From assembly GCF_001742165.1 (NCBI RefSeq), contig NZ_CP016442.1:2108001-2172000 (forward strand): a stretch of DNA of 64,000 nt, read 5' to 3'. Positions within the stretch are counted from its first letter, which is position 1. Every line of letters begins with the position of its first letter. Shown here piece after piece: positions 54,870 through 64,000 of the stretch. The translations under genes and the position numbers were made by a program. The notes beneath the pieces were generated by a model, which had not been told where the DNA came from, did not search any database, and worked only from the letters and a program-made list of their open reading frames with translations. The stretch comes from Burkholderia stabilis. GTDB taxonomy: Bacteria > Pseudomonadota > Gammaproteobacteria > Burkholderiales > Burkholderiaceae.

Positions 54870-56840
54870 ATGCTTTTTCCCACAGAATTTGACGTCATCG
54901 TCGTCGGTGGCGGTCACGCCGGCACGGAAGCCGCGCTGGCGTCCGCCCGAATGGGCGCGAAGACACTGCTGCTGACCCACAACATCGAAACGCTCGGGCA
55001 GATGAGCTGCAATCCGTCGATCGGCGGCATTGGCAAGGGCCATCTGGTCAAGGAAGTCGATGCGCTGGGCGGCGCGATGGCCGCCGCGACGGACGAAAGC
55101 GGTATTCAGTTCCGGATCCTCAATTCGTCGAAAGGTCCGGCGGTGCGCGCGACGCGTGCGCAGGCCGATCGCATCCTGTACAAGGCCGCGATCCGCCATC
55201 GGCTCGAGAACCAGCCGAACCTGTGGCTGTTCCAGCAAGCCGTCGACGACCTGATGGTCGAAGGCGACCGCGTGGTGGGCGCCGTTACGCAGATCGGCAT
55301 CCGCTTCCGTGCCCGCGCCGTCGTGCTGACGGCGGGTACGTTCCTCGACGGCAAGATCCACGTCGGCCTGAACAACTACACGGGCGGTCGCGCGGGCGAT
55401 CCGGCAGCCGTGTCGCTGTCGTCGCGCCTGAAGGAGCTGAAGCTGCCGCAGGGGCGCCTGAAGACTGGTACGCCGCCGCGTATCGACGGCCGTACGATCG
55501 ACTTCTCGCAGCTGGACGAGCAGCCGGGCGATCTCGATCCGATCCCGGTGTTCTCGTTCCTGGGCCGCGCGGAGCAGCATCCGCGGCAGCTGCCGTGCTG
55601 GGTTACGCATACGAACGAGCGCACGCACGACATCATTCGTGGCGGCCTCGACCGTTCGCCTATGTATACAGGCGTAATCGAAGGCGTCGGGCCGCGTTAT
55701 TGCCCGTCGATCGAGGACAAGATCCATCGGTTCGCATCGAAGGAATCGCACCAGATCTTCCTCGAGCCGGAAGGGCTGACGACCAACGAGTTTTATCCGA
55801 ACGGGATCTCGACGAGCCTGCCGTTCGACGTCCAGCTCGAGCTCGTGCATTCGATGCGCGGCCTCGAAAACGCGCATATCCTGCGCCCCGGCTACGCGAT
55901 CGAGTACGACTACTTTGACCCGCGCGCGCTGAAAGCGTCGCTCGAGACGAAGGCGATCAACGGGTTGTTTTTTGCGGGCCAGATCAACGGGACAACCGGC
56001 TACGAAGAGGCTGCTGCCCAAGGTCTGCTGGCCGGCCTCAATGCGGGCCGTTACGTGCAGGAGAAGGATGCGTGGTGCCCGCGCCGTGACCAAGCGTACC
56101 TTGGCGTGCTGGTTGACGATCTCGTGACGCGCGGCGTGGCTGAGCCGTACCGGATGTTTACGAGCCGAGCCGAGTACCGCCTGAGCCTGCGCGAAGACAA
56201 CGCCGACATGCGCCTGACCGAGATGGGTCGCGAACTGGGCCTCGTCGACGACGTGCGCTGGGACGCATTCAGCCGGAAGCGCGACGCTGTTTCACGTGAA
56301 ACCGAACGCCTGAAGTCGACGTGGGTAACGCCGAAGACGCTGCCGCCGGAAGAAGCGACTCCGTTGCTTGGCAAGGGGATCGATCACGAATACAGCCTCG
56401 CTGACCTGCTGCGTCGCCCGGGTGTCACCTACGACGGCGTGTGCGGCCTGAAGGGTGGTGAATTCGGTCCGGGCGAGCCGCTGGCCGACGATCCGGTGCT
56501 GCTCGAGCAGATCAAGGAGCAGGTCGAGATCGGCATCAAGTATCAGGGCTATATCGAGCGTCAGGCATCCGAGATCGAACGCAACGATGCGAACGAGAAC
56601 ACGCGTCTGCCGGACGGTATCGACTACCGCGAAGTTCGCGGCCTGTCGTTCGAAGTGAGCCAGAAGCTCAACGAGTTCCGGCCGGAAACGATCGGCCAGG
56701 CGTCGCGCATTTCGGGCGTTACACCCGCAGCCATCTCGCTGTTGATGGTGCACCTGAAGCGCCGCGGCCTGGGTCGCCGTAACGGCACTGCCGCTGAGGC
56801 AACGGAGCAGGGGGACGGCGCCGTCCCGACGCAACAATGA
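54870..56840 (+). CDS. mnmG: tRNA uridine 5-carboxymethylaminomethyl modification enzyme MnmG (GidA)
   Basis: FAD- and NADH-dependent partner of MnmE that installs cmnm5 on U34 of tRNA, the substrate MnmC then processes. The 656-residue product has [18 protein letters not shown] at the FAD site, signature [14 protein letters not shown], the catalytic-type CxxxG regions, and ends with a Glu/Gln-rich tail. Length is usual. It overlaps rsmG by four bases. A perfect parS site (56289) is embedded in its coding sequence, encoding the SRET of [10 protein letters not shown]. Confidence 0.97.
   Translation: MLFPTEFDVIVVGGGHAGTEAALASARMGAKTLLLTHNIETLGQMSCNPSIGGIGKGHLVKEVDALGGAMAAATDESGIQFRILNSSKGPAVRATRAQADRILYKAAIRHRLENQPNLWLFQQAVDDLMVEGDRVVGAVTQIGIRFRARAVVLTAGTFLDGKIHVGLNNYTGGRAGDPAAVSLSSRLKELKLPQGRLKTGTPPRIDGRTIDFSQLDEQPGDLDPIPVFSFLGRAEQHPRQLPCWVTHTNERTHDIIRGGLDRSPMYTGVIEGVGPRYCPSIEDKIHRFASKESHQIFLEPEGLTTNEFYPNGISTSLPFDVQLELVHSMRGLENAHILRPGYAIEYDYFDPRALKASLETKAINGLFFAGQINGTTGYEEAAAQGLLAGLNAGRYVQEKDAWCPRRDQAYLGVLVDDLVTRGVAEPYRMFTSRAEYRLSLREDNADMRLTEMGRELGLVDDVRWDAFSRKRDAVSRETERLKSTWVTPKTLPPEEATPLLGKGIDHEYSLADLLRRPGVTYDGVCGLKGGEFGPGEPLADDPVLLEQIKEQVEIGIKYQGYIERQASEIERNDANENTRLPDGIDYREVRGLSFEVSQKLNEFRPETIGQASRISGVTPAAISLLMVHLKRRGLGRRNGTAAEATEQGDGAVPTQQ
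56289..56302. promoter_or_regulatory. parS site inside mnmG
   Basis: GTTTCACGTGAAAC, a perfect 14-base core parS (16-mer TGTTTCACGTGAAACC with one outer mismatch), within the mnmG coding sequence. Together with the site at 54351 it makes a two-site centromere about 2 kb apart, next to parAB. Confidence 0.92.
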
Positions 56841-57523
56841 CGGCGCGTCGCGCGCCGGCGGTTAATCGGGACGTACTGGAACAGATGCTCGTCGACGGCA
56901 CGACGGCGCTCGACCTTACGCTGACGGATACACAACGCAACCAGCTGCTCGACTATGTCGCGCTGCTCGGCAAGTGGAACGCGGTCTACAACCTGACTGC
57001 GATCCGTGACCCGAAGCAGATGCTGATCCAGCACATCCTCGATTCGCTTTCCATCGTTCCGCATCTGCGTGGCCGTGCGTCGGCCCGCGTACTCGACGTC
57101 GGCTCGGGCGGCGGGTTGCCCGGTATCGTGCTGGCGATCGTCGAGCCCGATTGGCAGGTCACGCTGAACGATATCGTGCACAAGAAGTCTGCATTCCAGA
57201 CCCAGATGCGCGCGGAACTGAAGCTCGCGAACCTGTCGGTTGTCACCGGGCGGGTCGAATCGCTGCAGCCGGGCGTCGAAGTGCCGGAAAAATTCGACAT
57301 GATCGTATCCCGCGCCTTCGCTGATCTATCCGACTTCGTTAAACTTGCTCGACATCTGGTTGCGCAGGGTGGATCGATCTGGGCAATGAAGGGCGTACAC
57401 CCGGAGGACGAGATTGCACGGTTGCCGGAAGGCAGCCGCGTGAAGCGGACGATGCGGCTGGCGGTGCCGATGCTCGATGCCGAACGGCATCTGATCGAAG
57501 TGGCCGTCGACGAAGCGAATTGA
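56837..57523 (+). CDS. rsmG: 16S rRNA (guanine-527-N7)-methyltransferase RsmG (GidB)
   Basis: SAM-dependent methyltransferase that adds m7G527 to 16S rRNA; loss gives low-level streptomycin resistance in other bacteria. The 228-residue product has the [14 protein letters not shown] element, SAM motif [17 protein letters not shown], and the active-site [14 protein letters not shown] and [14 protein letters not shown]. Length is standard. ATG overlaps the mnmG stop. Typical gidAB operon that leads into parAB. Confidence 0.96.
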   Translation: MTARRAPAVNRDVLEQMLVDGTTALDLTLTDTQRNQLLDYVALLGKWNAVYNLTAIRDPKQMLIQHILDSLSIVPHLRGRASARVLDVGSGGGLPGIVLAIVEPDWQVTLNDIVHKKSAFQTQMRAELKLANLSVVTGRVESLQPGVEVPEKFDMIVSRAFADLSDFVKLARHLVAQGGSIWAMKGVHPEDEIARLPEGSRVKRTMRLAVPMLDAERHLIEVAVDEAN

Positions 57524-57524
57524 A

Positions 57525-57550
57525 GGCGCGCGCCAGCGCGCCGTTTGTTT
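57525..57550 (+). terminator. Hairpin between rsmG and parA
   Basis: GGCGCGC/GCGCGCC seven-base stem with loop GCCA, starting two bases after the rsmG stop, followed by GTTTGTTT. Partial terminator; readthrough into parAB is likely, given the 51-base gap. Confidence 0.6.
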
Positions 57551-57574
57551 GAAGGTAAAGGGAACACACCAACG

Positions 57575-58354
57575 ATGGCAAAGATCTTCTGCGTTGCGAA
57601 CCAGAAGGGGGGCGTCGGCAAGACGACGACATCGGTCAATCTCGCCGCAAGCCTTGCCGCGCAGGAGCAACGAGTCCTGTTGATCGATCTCGACCCGCAG
57701 GGTAACGCGACGATGGGCAGCGGGATCGACAAGGCCGCGTGCGAATCGACCGTGTACGAGGTGCTGGTCGATGGCGTGTCGGTGACCGATGCACGCGTGC
57801 GTCCGGAAGGCGTCACCTACGACGTGCTGCCCGCGAACCGCGAGCTGTCCGGTGCCGAGATCGAACTGATCAGCATCGACAACCGCGAGCGTCGGCTGAA
57901 GGCCGCGCTCGAGCACGTCGCCGACGACTACGATTTCGTGCTGATCGATTGCCCGCCGACGCTGTCGCTGCTGACGCTGAACGGGCTGTGCGCGGCGCAT
58001 GGCGTCGTGATTCCGATGCAGTGCGAGTACTTCGCGCTGGAGGGGTTGTCGGACCTCGTCAACACGATCAAGCAGGTTCACGCGAACATGAATCGCGACC
58101 TGAAGATCATCGGCTTGCTGCGCGTGATGTTCGATCCGCGCATCACGCTGCAGCAGCAAGTTTCCGATCAACTGAAAGCGCACTTCGGCGACAAGGTGTT
58201 CGACGCGGTGATTCCGCGTAACGTGCGCCTGGCGGAAGCGCCGAGTTACGGGCTGCCGGGCGTCGTGTTCGATCGCAGCTCGCGCGGTGCGCAAGCGTAT
58301 CTCCAGTTCGGCGCCGAGATGATCGAACGCGTTCGCGCGTTCGAAGTGTCGTGA
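57575..58354 (+). CDS. parA: Chromosome-partitioning ATPase ParA (Soj)
   Basis: Walker-type ATPase that forms dynamic gradients on the nucleoid to segregate ParB-parS. The 259-residue product has the deviant Walker A QKGGVGKTTTS (residues 10-20, signature Lys11), Walker A' LLIDLDPQGN, and Walker B FVLIDCPPTLSLLT. It is a small ParA without an N-terminal HTH, so it is chromosomal-type and not self-regulating. ATG 57575 follows GGTAAAGGGAAC. Starts 31 bases before the parB annotated region. Confidence 0.97.
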   Translation: MAKIFCVANQKGGVGKTTTSVNLAASLAAQEQRVLLIDLDPQGNATMGSGIDKAACESTVYEVLVDGVSVTDARVRPEGVTYDVLPANRELSGAEIELISIDNRERRLKAALEHVADDYDFVLIDCPPTLSLLTLNGLCAAHGVVIPMQCEYFALEGLSDLVNTIKQVHANMNRDLKIIGLLRVMFDPRITLQQQVSDQLKAHFGDKVFDAVIPRNVRLAEAPSYGLPGVVFDRSSRGAQAYLQFGAEMIERVRAFEVS

Positions 58355-58385
58355 TCCGGACATGAGCGAAGCGAGGAAGAAAGAC

Positions 58386-59279
58386 ATGAACGCGGTACCA
58401 AAGAAGAAGGGCTTGGGACGTGGCCTCGAAGCGCTGCTCGGCGGCAGCGCCGATATCACCGAAGCGGTGAAGATCGAAGGCGCACCGAACACGCTCGCGC
58501 TCGGCAAGCTGCAGGCCGGCAAGTACCAGCCGCGGACGCGGATGGACGAAGGCAGCCTGCAGGAGCTCGCGGCGAGCATTCGCGCGCAGGGCGTGATGCA
58601 GCCGATCCTGGTACGGCCCATTTCATCAGACAAATACGAGATCATCGCGGGCGAGCGCCGTTTCCGCGCGGCCCGCCTGGCGGGTCTCGATGAAGTGCCG
58701 GTGCTGGTGAAGGACGTGTCCGATCAGGCCGCCGCCGCGATGGCGCTGATCGAGAACATCCAGCGCGAGGATCTGAACCCGCTTGAAGAGGCGCACGGTA
58801 TCCAGCGCCTGCTCGACGAGTTCGGTTTCACGCACGAACAGGCGGCCGAATCGGTCGGCCGTTCGCGCAGCGCGGTGTCGAACCTGCTGCGCCTGCTGAA
58901 CCTCGCGTCGCCGGTGCAAACGATGCTGCTGGCCGGCGATCTCGACATGGGGCACGCACGCGCGCTGCTCGCGGTCGATGCGGCCACGCAGATCACGCTC
59001 GCCCATCAGGTCGTCAACAAGCGCATGTCGGTGCGCGAGACCGAGAAGCTCGTCGCACACACGACGAAGGAAGTGCCGGCGGTGAAGGCACGCGCGAAGG
59101 ACGACGGCGGCCGCGATACGCGCCGTCTCGAAGAAGAGTTGTCCGACCTGCTCGCGTCGACGGTGAAGATCAAGCTCGGCCGCCGCGGGCGAGGGCAGGT
59201 GATGATCGACTTCGGCAACCTCGACGCGCTCGAGGGCATCCTCGTGCGACTGCGCGGCAACGTTGCGACCGAAGAGTAA
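58386..59279 (+). CDS. parB: Chromosome-partitioning protein ParB (Spo0J)
   Basis: CTP-dependent clamp that loads at parS and recruits ParA. The 297-residue product starts MNAVPKKKGLGRGLEALLGG, the ParA-activating N-terminal peptide with Arg. It has the CTPase/ParB box GERRFRAARLAGLDEVPVLV, HTH around residues 130-165 with GFTHEQAAESVGRSRSAVSNLLRLL, and a C-terminal dimer domain. GAGGA precedes ATG 58386; ATG 58362 would add eight residues. Its binding sites are at 54351 and 56289. Confidence 0.97.
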   Translation: MNAVPKKKGLGRGLEALLGGSADITEAVKIEGAPNTLALGKLQAGKYQPRTRMDEGSLQELAASIRAQGVMQPILVRPISSDKYEIIAGERRFRAARLAGLDEVPVLVKDVSDQAAAAMALIENIQREDLNPLEEAHGIQRLLDEFGFTHEQAAESVGRSRSAVSNLLRLLNLASPVQTMLLAGDLDMGHARALLAVDAATQITLAHQVVNKRMSVRETEKLVAHTTKEVPAVKARAKDDGGRDTRRLEEELSDLLASTVKIKLGRRGRGQVMIDFGNLDALEGILVRLRGNVATEE

Positions 59280-59289
59280 CGAGCGGCCG

Positions 59290-60420
59290 ATGGAGGAGAC
59301 GGGCGCACCGGCGCCGCGCCGGTGGCTCGGATGGCTTGCGCAGGAACCTGTGTTATCGGTGCTCGCGCTTGGCCTGATCGTGCTGCAATGGGTGCGTCCG
59401 CAACCATTTTCCGTATTGGCTGGCCTCATCGACTGGCAGACGGTCGCGACGCTCGCGGGCCTGCTGATGCTGACCAAGGCGCTCGAGTTGTCGGGCTGCC
59501 TGATGTGGCTCGCGCACCGCATCGTGCATCACGTGCGTTCCGAGCGCGGGCTCGCGATGCTGCTCGTCGTGTTCGCTGCAGTGCTGTCGATGTGGCTGAC
59601 CAACGACGTTGCGCTGTTCGTCGTCGTACCGTTGATGGTGTCGCTGCGAGCGCTGACGCCGCTGCCATTCCGGCGGCTCGTGATCGTCGTCGCACTGGCC
59701 GTGAACGCGGGGTCCGTCGCGACGCCGCTCGGCAATCCCCAGAATCTTTTCCTGTGGCAATTGAGCGGCGTATCGTTCGGCCGTTTCGTGGTCACGCTCG
59801 GGCCGCTCGCGATCGCGCTGATGGTGCTGCTGCTCGCGGTGACCGCATGCGCGTTTCGCGCGAAGCCGCTCGACCTGTCCGGCGACGCCGTCGCATTGCC
59901 CGTGCAGCGCATGCACGCGCTGATCGCCGCGGTGCTGTTCGCGGCATTCGTGTTGCTCGCCGATGCGCACCATCCGCTGCCGGGCTTGGTTGCGGTCGCG
60001 ATCGTGCTGCTCGTCGTCAAACGTAACGCAGTCCTGAAGATTGACTGGCTGCTGCTGCTGATCTTCGTGTTGATGTTCGTCGTGCTGCGCAGCGCGGCGG
60101 CGCTGCCCGTCGTGCACGATGCGATCGCGCATGCGCATCTCGATTCGCCGCTGCGCGTATTCGCGGCCGGTGCGGTGCTGTCGCAAGGGATCAGCAACGT
60201 GCCGGCTGCGATCCTGCTGTCGGAGTTCACGCACGACTGGCGCGCGCTCGCATTCGGCGTATCGGTCGGCGGCTTCGGTTTTGCGATCGGTTCGCTCGCG
60301 AACCTGATCGCGGTGCGCCTCGCGAAGGAGCCGCGCATGTGGCTGCCGTTCCATCTGGTCTCGATTCCGTTCGCGCTCGCGAGTGCGGCGCTCGGCGCGT
60401 GGCTGCTCGTTCACGGTTGA
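59290..60420 (+). CDS. Ion-transporter superfamily membrane protein (ArsB/NhaD/SLC13-like)
   Basis: Polytopic transporter of the IT superfamily. The 376-residue product has about 10-11 hydrophobic helices. MWLTNDVALFVVVPLMVSL and VNAGSVATPLGNPQNLFLWQL are the paired helical-hairpin signatures of ArsB/NhaD proteins, and LSQGISNVPAAILLSEF is the second repeat. It begins ten bases after parB with no own promoter visible, so it is probably cotranscribed with parAB. Substrate (Na+/H+, arsenite, dicarboxylate) cannot be told. Confidence 0.88.
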   Translation: MEETGAPAPRRWLGWLAQEPVLSVLALGLIVLQWVRPQPFSVLAGLIDWQTVATLAGLLMLTKALELSGCLMWLAHRIVHHVRSERGLAMLLVVFAAVLSMWLTNDVALFVVVPLMVSLRALTPLPFRRLVIVVALAVNAGSVATPLGNPQNLFLWQLSGVSFGRFVVTLGPLAIALMVLLLAVTACAFRAKPLDLSGDAVALPVQRMHALIAAVLFAAFVLLADAHHPLPGLVAVAIVLLVVKRNAVLKIDWLLLLIFVLMFVVLRSAAALPVVHDAIAHAHLDSPLRVFAAGAVLSQGISNVPAAILLSEFTHDWRALAFGVSVGGFGFAIGSLANLIAVRLAKEPRMWLPFHLVSIPFALASAALGAWLLVHG

Positions 60421-60881
60421 GCGATGCGGGCGGGTGCGTGCGGCACAGGCGTGCCGTTCGGGTGGCGAGGAGGGCGCACAGCATGTGCGGTGGTTGTTGG
60501 GCTGTTGATAAATCCCGCAACCCACAGTCGATCGTCTGTGGTGGCATGACAACTGATTGGATAAATCGCTGCACCGGCGTCCGATCGAATTTCGCGGGCC
60601 GAGTGCGCTCGAGCGGCCACAGTCTCTTGCTTGTCCCGGCCCTCGCGCGAGGGTGTTCCCGGCCGCGGCTCCACAGCGGATTCCCGGCGGCGATCATGCC
60701 GCACCGGCAGTGCCCGGGCCGGGCATCGTTTCCGCGCCATTCCCGCGTCACCGGCTTTTTTCGGGCAAGAAATACCGGTGCAAAAAACCGACCTTACAAC
60801 TGTCATCGTACGTCGTCGAATCGCGTGTTTTTTCACATGATGAGGCGTCGTTTTACGCAGGTTTTTGTCGCGTCTAAAGCC
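60421..60881. other. Intergenic region between the transporter and the atp promoter
   Basis: 461 bases. Contains CCACAG and CTGTGG half-sites separated by eight bases (60522-60541) and a DnaA-like GTTGATAAATCC. There is a low-GC stretch at about 60740-60880. I see no ORF with a convincing start and no RNA gene. Its role may be purely regulatory for the atp operon. Confidence 0.45.
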
Positions 60882-60910
60882 TTGAATCACTTGCAACTAT
60901 CGCTTACAAT
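60882..60910 (+). promoter_or_regulatory. Sigma-70 promoter of the atp operon
   Basis: TTGAAT (60882-60887), 17-base spacer, TACAAT (60905-60910), about 80 bases before atpI. It is the best-formed -35/-10 pair noticed in the window and lies correctly for the ATP synthase operon. Confidence 0.8.
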
Positions 60911-60991
60911 CGCCCGGATTTGTTAGCTAGGCACCCCTGAAAGCTTTCAGAAAGCTTGGGGTCGGGTTCAAGGATTTTGCGGAAGATTGCG

Positions 60992-62822
<1,831 letters not shown>

Positions 62823-62879
62823 GGTTCCTCGGAAATATGCGTCCGGCGCAAGCCGGCGCAGGGCGGAACGGAGACTTGG

Positions 62880-62910
62880 GGCGCTGATCGAATGCAACTC
62901 GATGAGCGCC
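62880..62910 (+). promoter_or_regulatory. Hairpin with T-rich tail between atpE and atpF
   Basis: GGCGCT-g-ATCGA / TCGAT-g-AGCGCC (arms 62880-62891 and 62899-62910, one G-G mismatch, loop ATGCAAC), followed by TTACCGTTTCATTTTT. It is a plausible partial terminator or RNase barrier that lets atpE accumulate over downstream genes. Confidence 0.6.
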
Positions 62911-62951
62911 TTACCGTTTCATTTTTCCGGAATAGCAGATAAGGAAACACC

Positions 62952-63422
62952 GTGAATCTCAACGCAACTCTGTTTGCGCAAATGGTCGTGTTCCTGGTCC
63001 TCGCGTGGTTCACGATGAAATTCGTGTGGCCGCCGTTGATCAACGCCCTCGACGAACGTTCGAAGAAGATCGCCGACGGCCTCGCCGCCGCGGAAAAGGG
63101 CAAGGCGGAACTCGACGCAGCGCACAAGCGCGTGGACCAGGAACTCGCGCAGGCCCGCAACGACGGCCAGCAGCGCATCGCCGACGCTGAAAAGCGTGCC
63201 CAGGCGGTCGCCGAGGAAATCAAGGCCAACGCCCAGGCTGAAGCCGCCCGCATCGTCGCTCAGGCGAAGGCGGAAGCAGAACAGCAAATCGTGAAGGCGC
63301 GCGAAGCGCTGCGTGGCGAAGTCGCCTCGCTGGCCGTGAAGGGCGCCGAGCAGATCCTGAAGCGCGAAGTCGATCAAACGGCCCACGCCCAACTGCTGAA
63401 TCAACTGAAAGCCGAGCTCTGA
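62952..63422 (+). CDS. atpF: ATP synthase Fo subunit b
   Basis: Peripheral-stalk subunit. The 156-residue product has one N-terminal transmembrane helix ([20 protein letters not shown]) with the conserved [13 protein letters not shown], then a long Ala/Lys/Glu-rich coiled coil to the C-terminus. The start codon is GTG with AAGGAAA upstream. It lies 129 bases after atpE and two bases before atpH. Confidence 0.97.
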   Translation: MNLNATLFAQMVVFLVLAWFTMKFVWPPLINALDERSKKIADGLAAAEKGKAELDAAHKRVDQELAQARNDGQQRIADAEKRAQAVAEEIKANAQAEAARIVAQAKAEAEQQIVKAREALRGEVASLAVKGAEQILKREVDQTAHAQLLNQLKAEL

Positions 63423-63424
63423 TC

Positions 63425-63964
63425 ATGGCCGAACTTGCAACCATCGCCCGCCCTTACGCAGAAGCGCTGTTCCGCGTGGCCGAGGGCGGTGACATCGCCG
63501 CCTGGTCCACGCTCGTGCAAGAGCTGGCCCAGGTTGCGCGTCTGCCGGAAGTACTGTCGGTCGCGTCGAGCCCGAAGGTGACGCGCACGCAAGTAGCCGA
63601 GTTGCTGCTTGCTGCGGTGAAGTCGCCGCTCGCGGCCGGCGCCGAAGCGAAGAACTTCGTGCAGATGCTGGTCGACAATCATCGCATCGCGCTGCTGCCG
63701 GAAATTGCCGAGCAGTTCGAGGCGCTCAAGAACGAACGTGAAGGTGCCGCCGACGCCGAGATCGTAAGCGCGTTCCCGCTGAACGGCGCGGATCTCGACA
63801 GTCTCGTCTCGGGCCTCGAACGCAAGTTCAAGCGCAAGCTGAAACCGACGGTCGAAGTCGATTCGTCGTTGATCGGCGGCGTGCGCGTGACGGTCGGCGA
63901 CGAAGTGCTCGACACCTCGGTTCGCGCGCGTCTCGCATCGATGCAGGCTGCCTTGACCGCCTGA
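63425..63964 (+). CDS. atpH: ATP synthase F1 subunit delta
   Basis: Links the b stalk to the F1 head. The 179-residue product starts [20 protein letters not shown] and has the N-terminal helical bundle and C-terminal [30 protein letters not shown], the delta signature. Length is standard. The window ends 36 bases after its stop, just before where atpA should start. Confidence 0.97.
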   Translation: MAELATIARPYAEALFRVAEGGDIAAWSTLVQELAQVARLPEVLSVASSPKVTRTQVAELLLAAVKSPLAAGAEAKNFVQMLVDNHRIALLPEIAEQFEALKNEREGAADAEIVSAFPLNGADLDSLVSGLERKFKRKLKPTVEVDSSLIGGVRVTVGDEVLDTSVRARLASMQAALTA

Positions 63965-64000
63965 GCGCCACGCCGGCACGCAACAGAATTGACTATCAGG

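Noticed and set aside
54350..54892. A 180-codon frame upstream of mnmG
   Set aside because: It begins inside parS, lacks a start signal, and spans the mnmG promoter.

Overview
The window looks like the origin-proximal part of the main chromosome of a Burkholderia, most likely of the B. cepacia complex. The evidence is the very high GC content with strong G/C third-position bias, the mnmG-rsmG-parA-parB-(transporter)-atp gene order, the type II secretion cluster with its inverted gspC, and protein sequences that read as typical Burkholderia. No rRNA or tRNA gene, insertion sequence, prophage or CRISPR array was seen.

Layout. 1-3.6 kb: flagellar export and switch genes fliQ(partial)-P-O-N-M-L on the minus strand. 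3.9-6.2 kb: lrgB/lrgA and a divergent LysR regulator. 6.3-8.5 kb: a DHA2 drug exporter with its upstream MarR regulator. 8.7-10.8 kb: a small membrane protein and an RND outer-membrane lipoprotein. 10.8-22.6 kb: a complete type II secretion (gsp) cluster in which gspF is split by a one-base frameshift and the gspN start is displaced by another at a run of six C. 22.9-27.6 kb: a lytic transglycosylase, a COG0523 zinc GTPase, HU and mnmC. The methyltransferase half of MnmC has lost its usual motifs.

27.6-31.1 kb: two intergenic regions rich in DnaA boxes flank a cation/proton antiporter and a GCS2 ligase. Gene orientation changes here: 22 of 29 genes on the left are on the minus strand, and 28 of 34 on the right are on the plus strand. 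That is the pattern around a bidirectional replication origin, so I propose 27605-27920 as the candidate oriC, with 30723-30917 as a possible second box cluster.

31.1-43.0 kb: mixed metabolic and regulatory genes. They include a MarR protein with a cysteine-rich tail, an amidotransferase, an Old Yellow Enzyme, a SET-domain protein with a lysine-rich tail, a QseBC-like two-component system, the phenylalanine hydroxylase genes phhAB with a divergent Lrp/AsnC regulator, a CYTH protein, and a LysR/GMC oxidoreductase pair. 43.4-54.3 kb: two branched-chain amino-acid-type ABC transporters, separated by about 1.1 kb of mostly non-coding DNA that may hold a small RNA. One has a Walker A Lys-to-Arg change and the other a permease-ATPase fusion.

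54.3-64 kb: the chromosome-maintenance and energy block, with perfect parS sites at 54351 and inside mnmG at 56289, then mnmG-rsmG, parA-parB, an ArsB/NhaD-type transporter and the ATP synthase operon atpI-B-E-F-H, which runs off the end before atpA. With the candidate origin at about 27.8 kb, HU at 25 kb and parABS at 54-59 kb, much of the machinery for initiating and segregating this chromosome lies within 35 kb.
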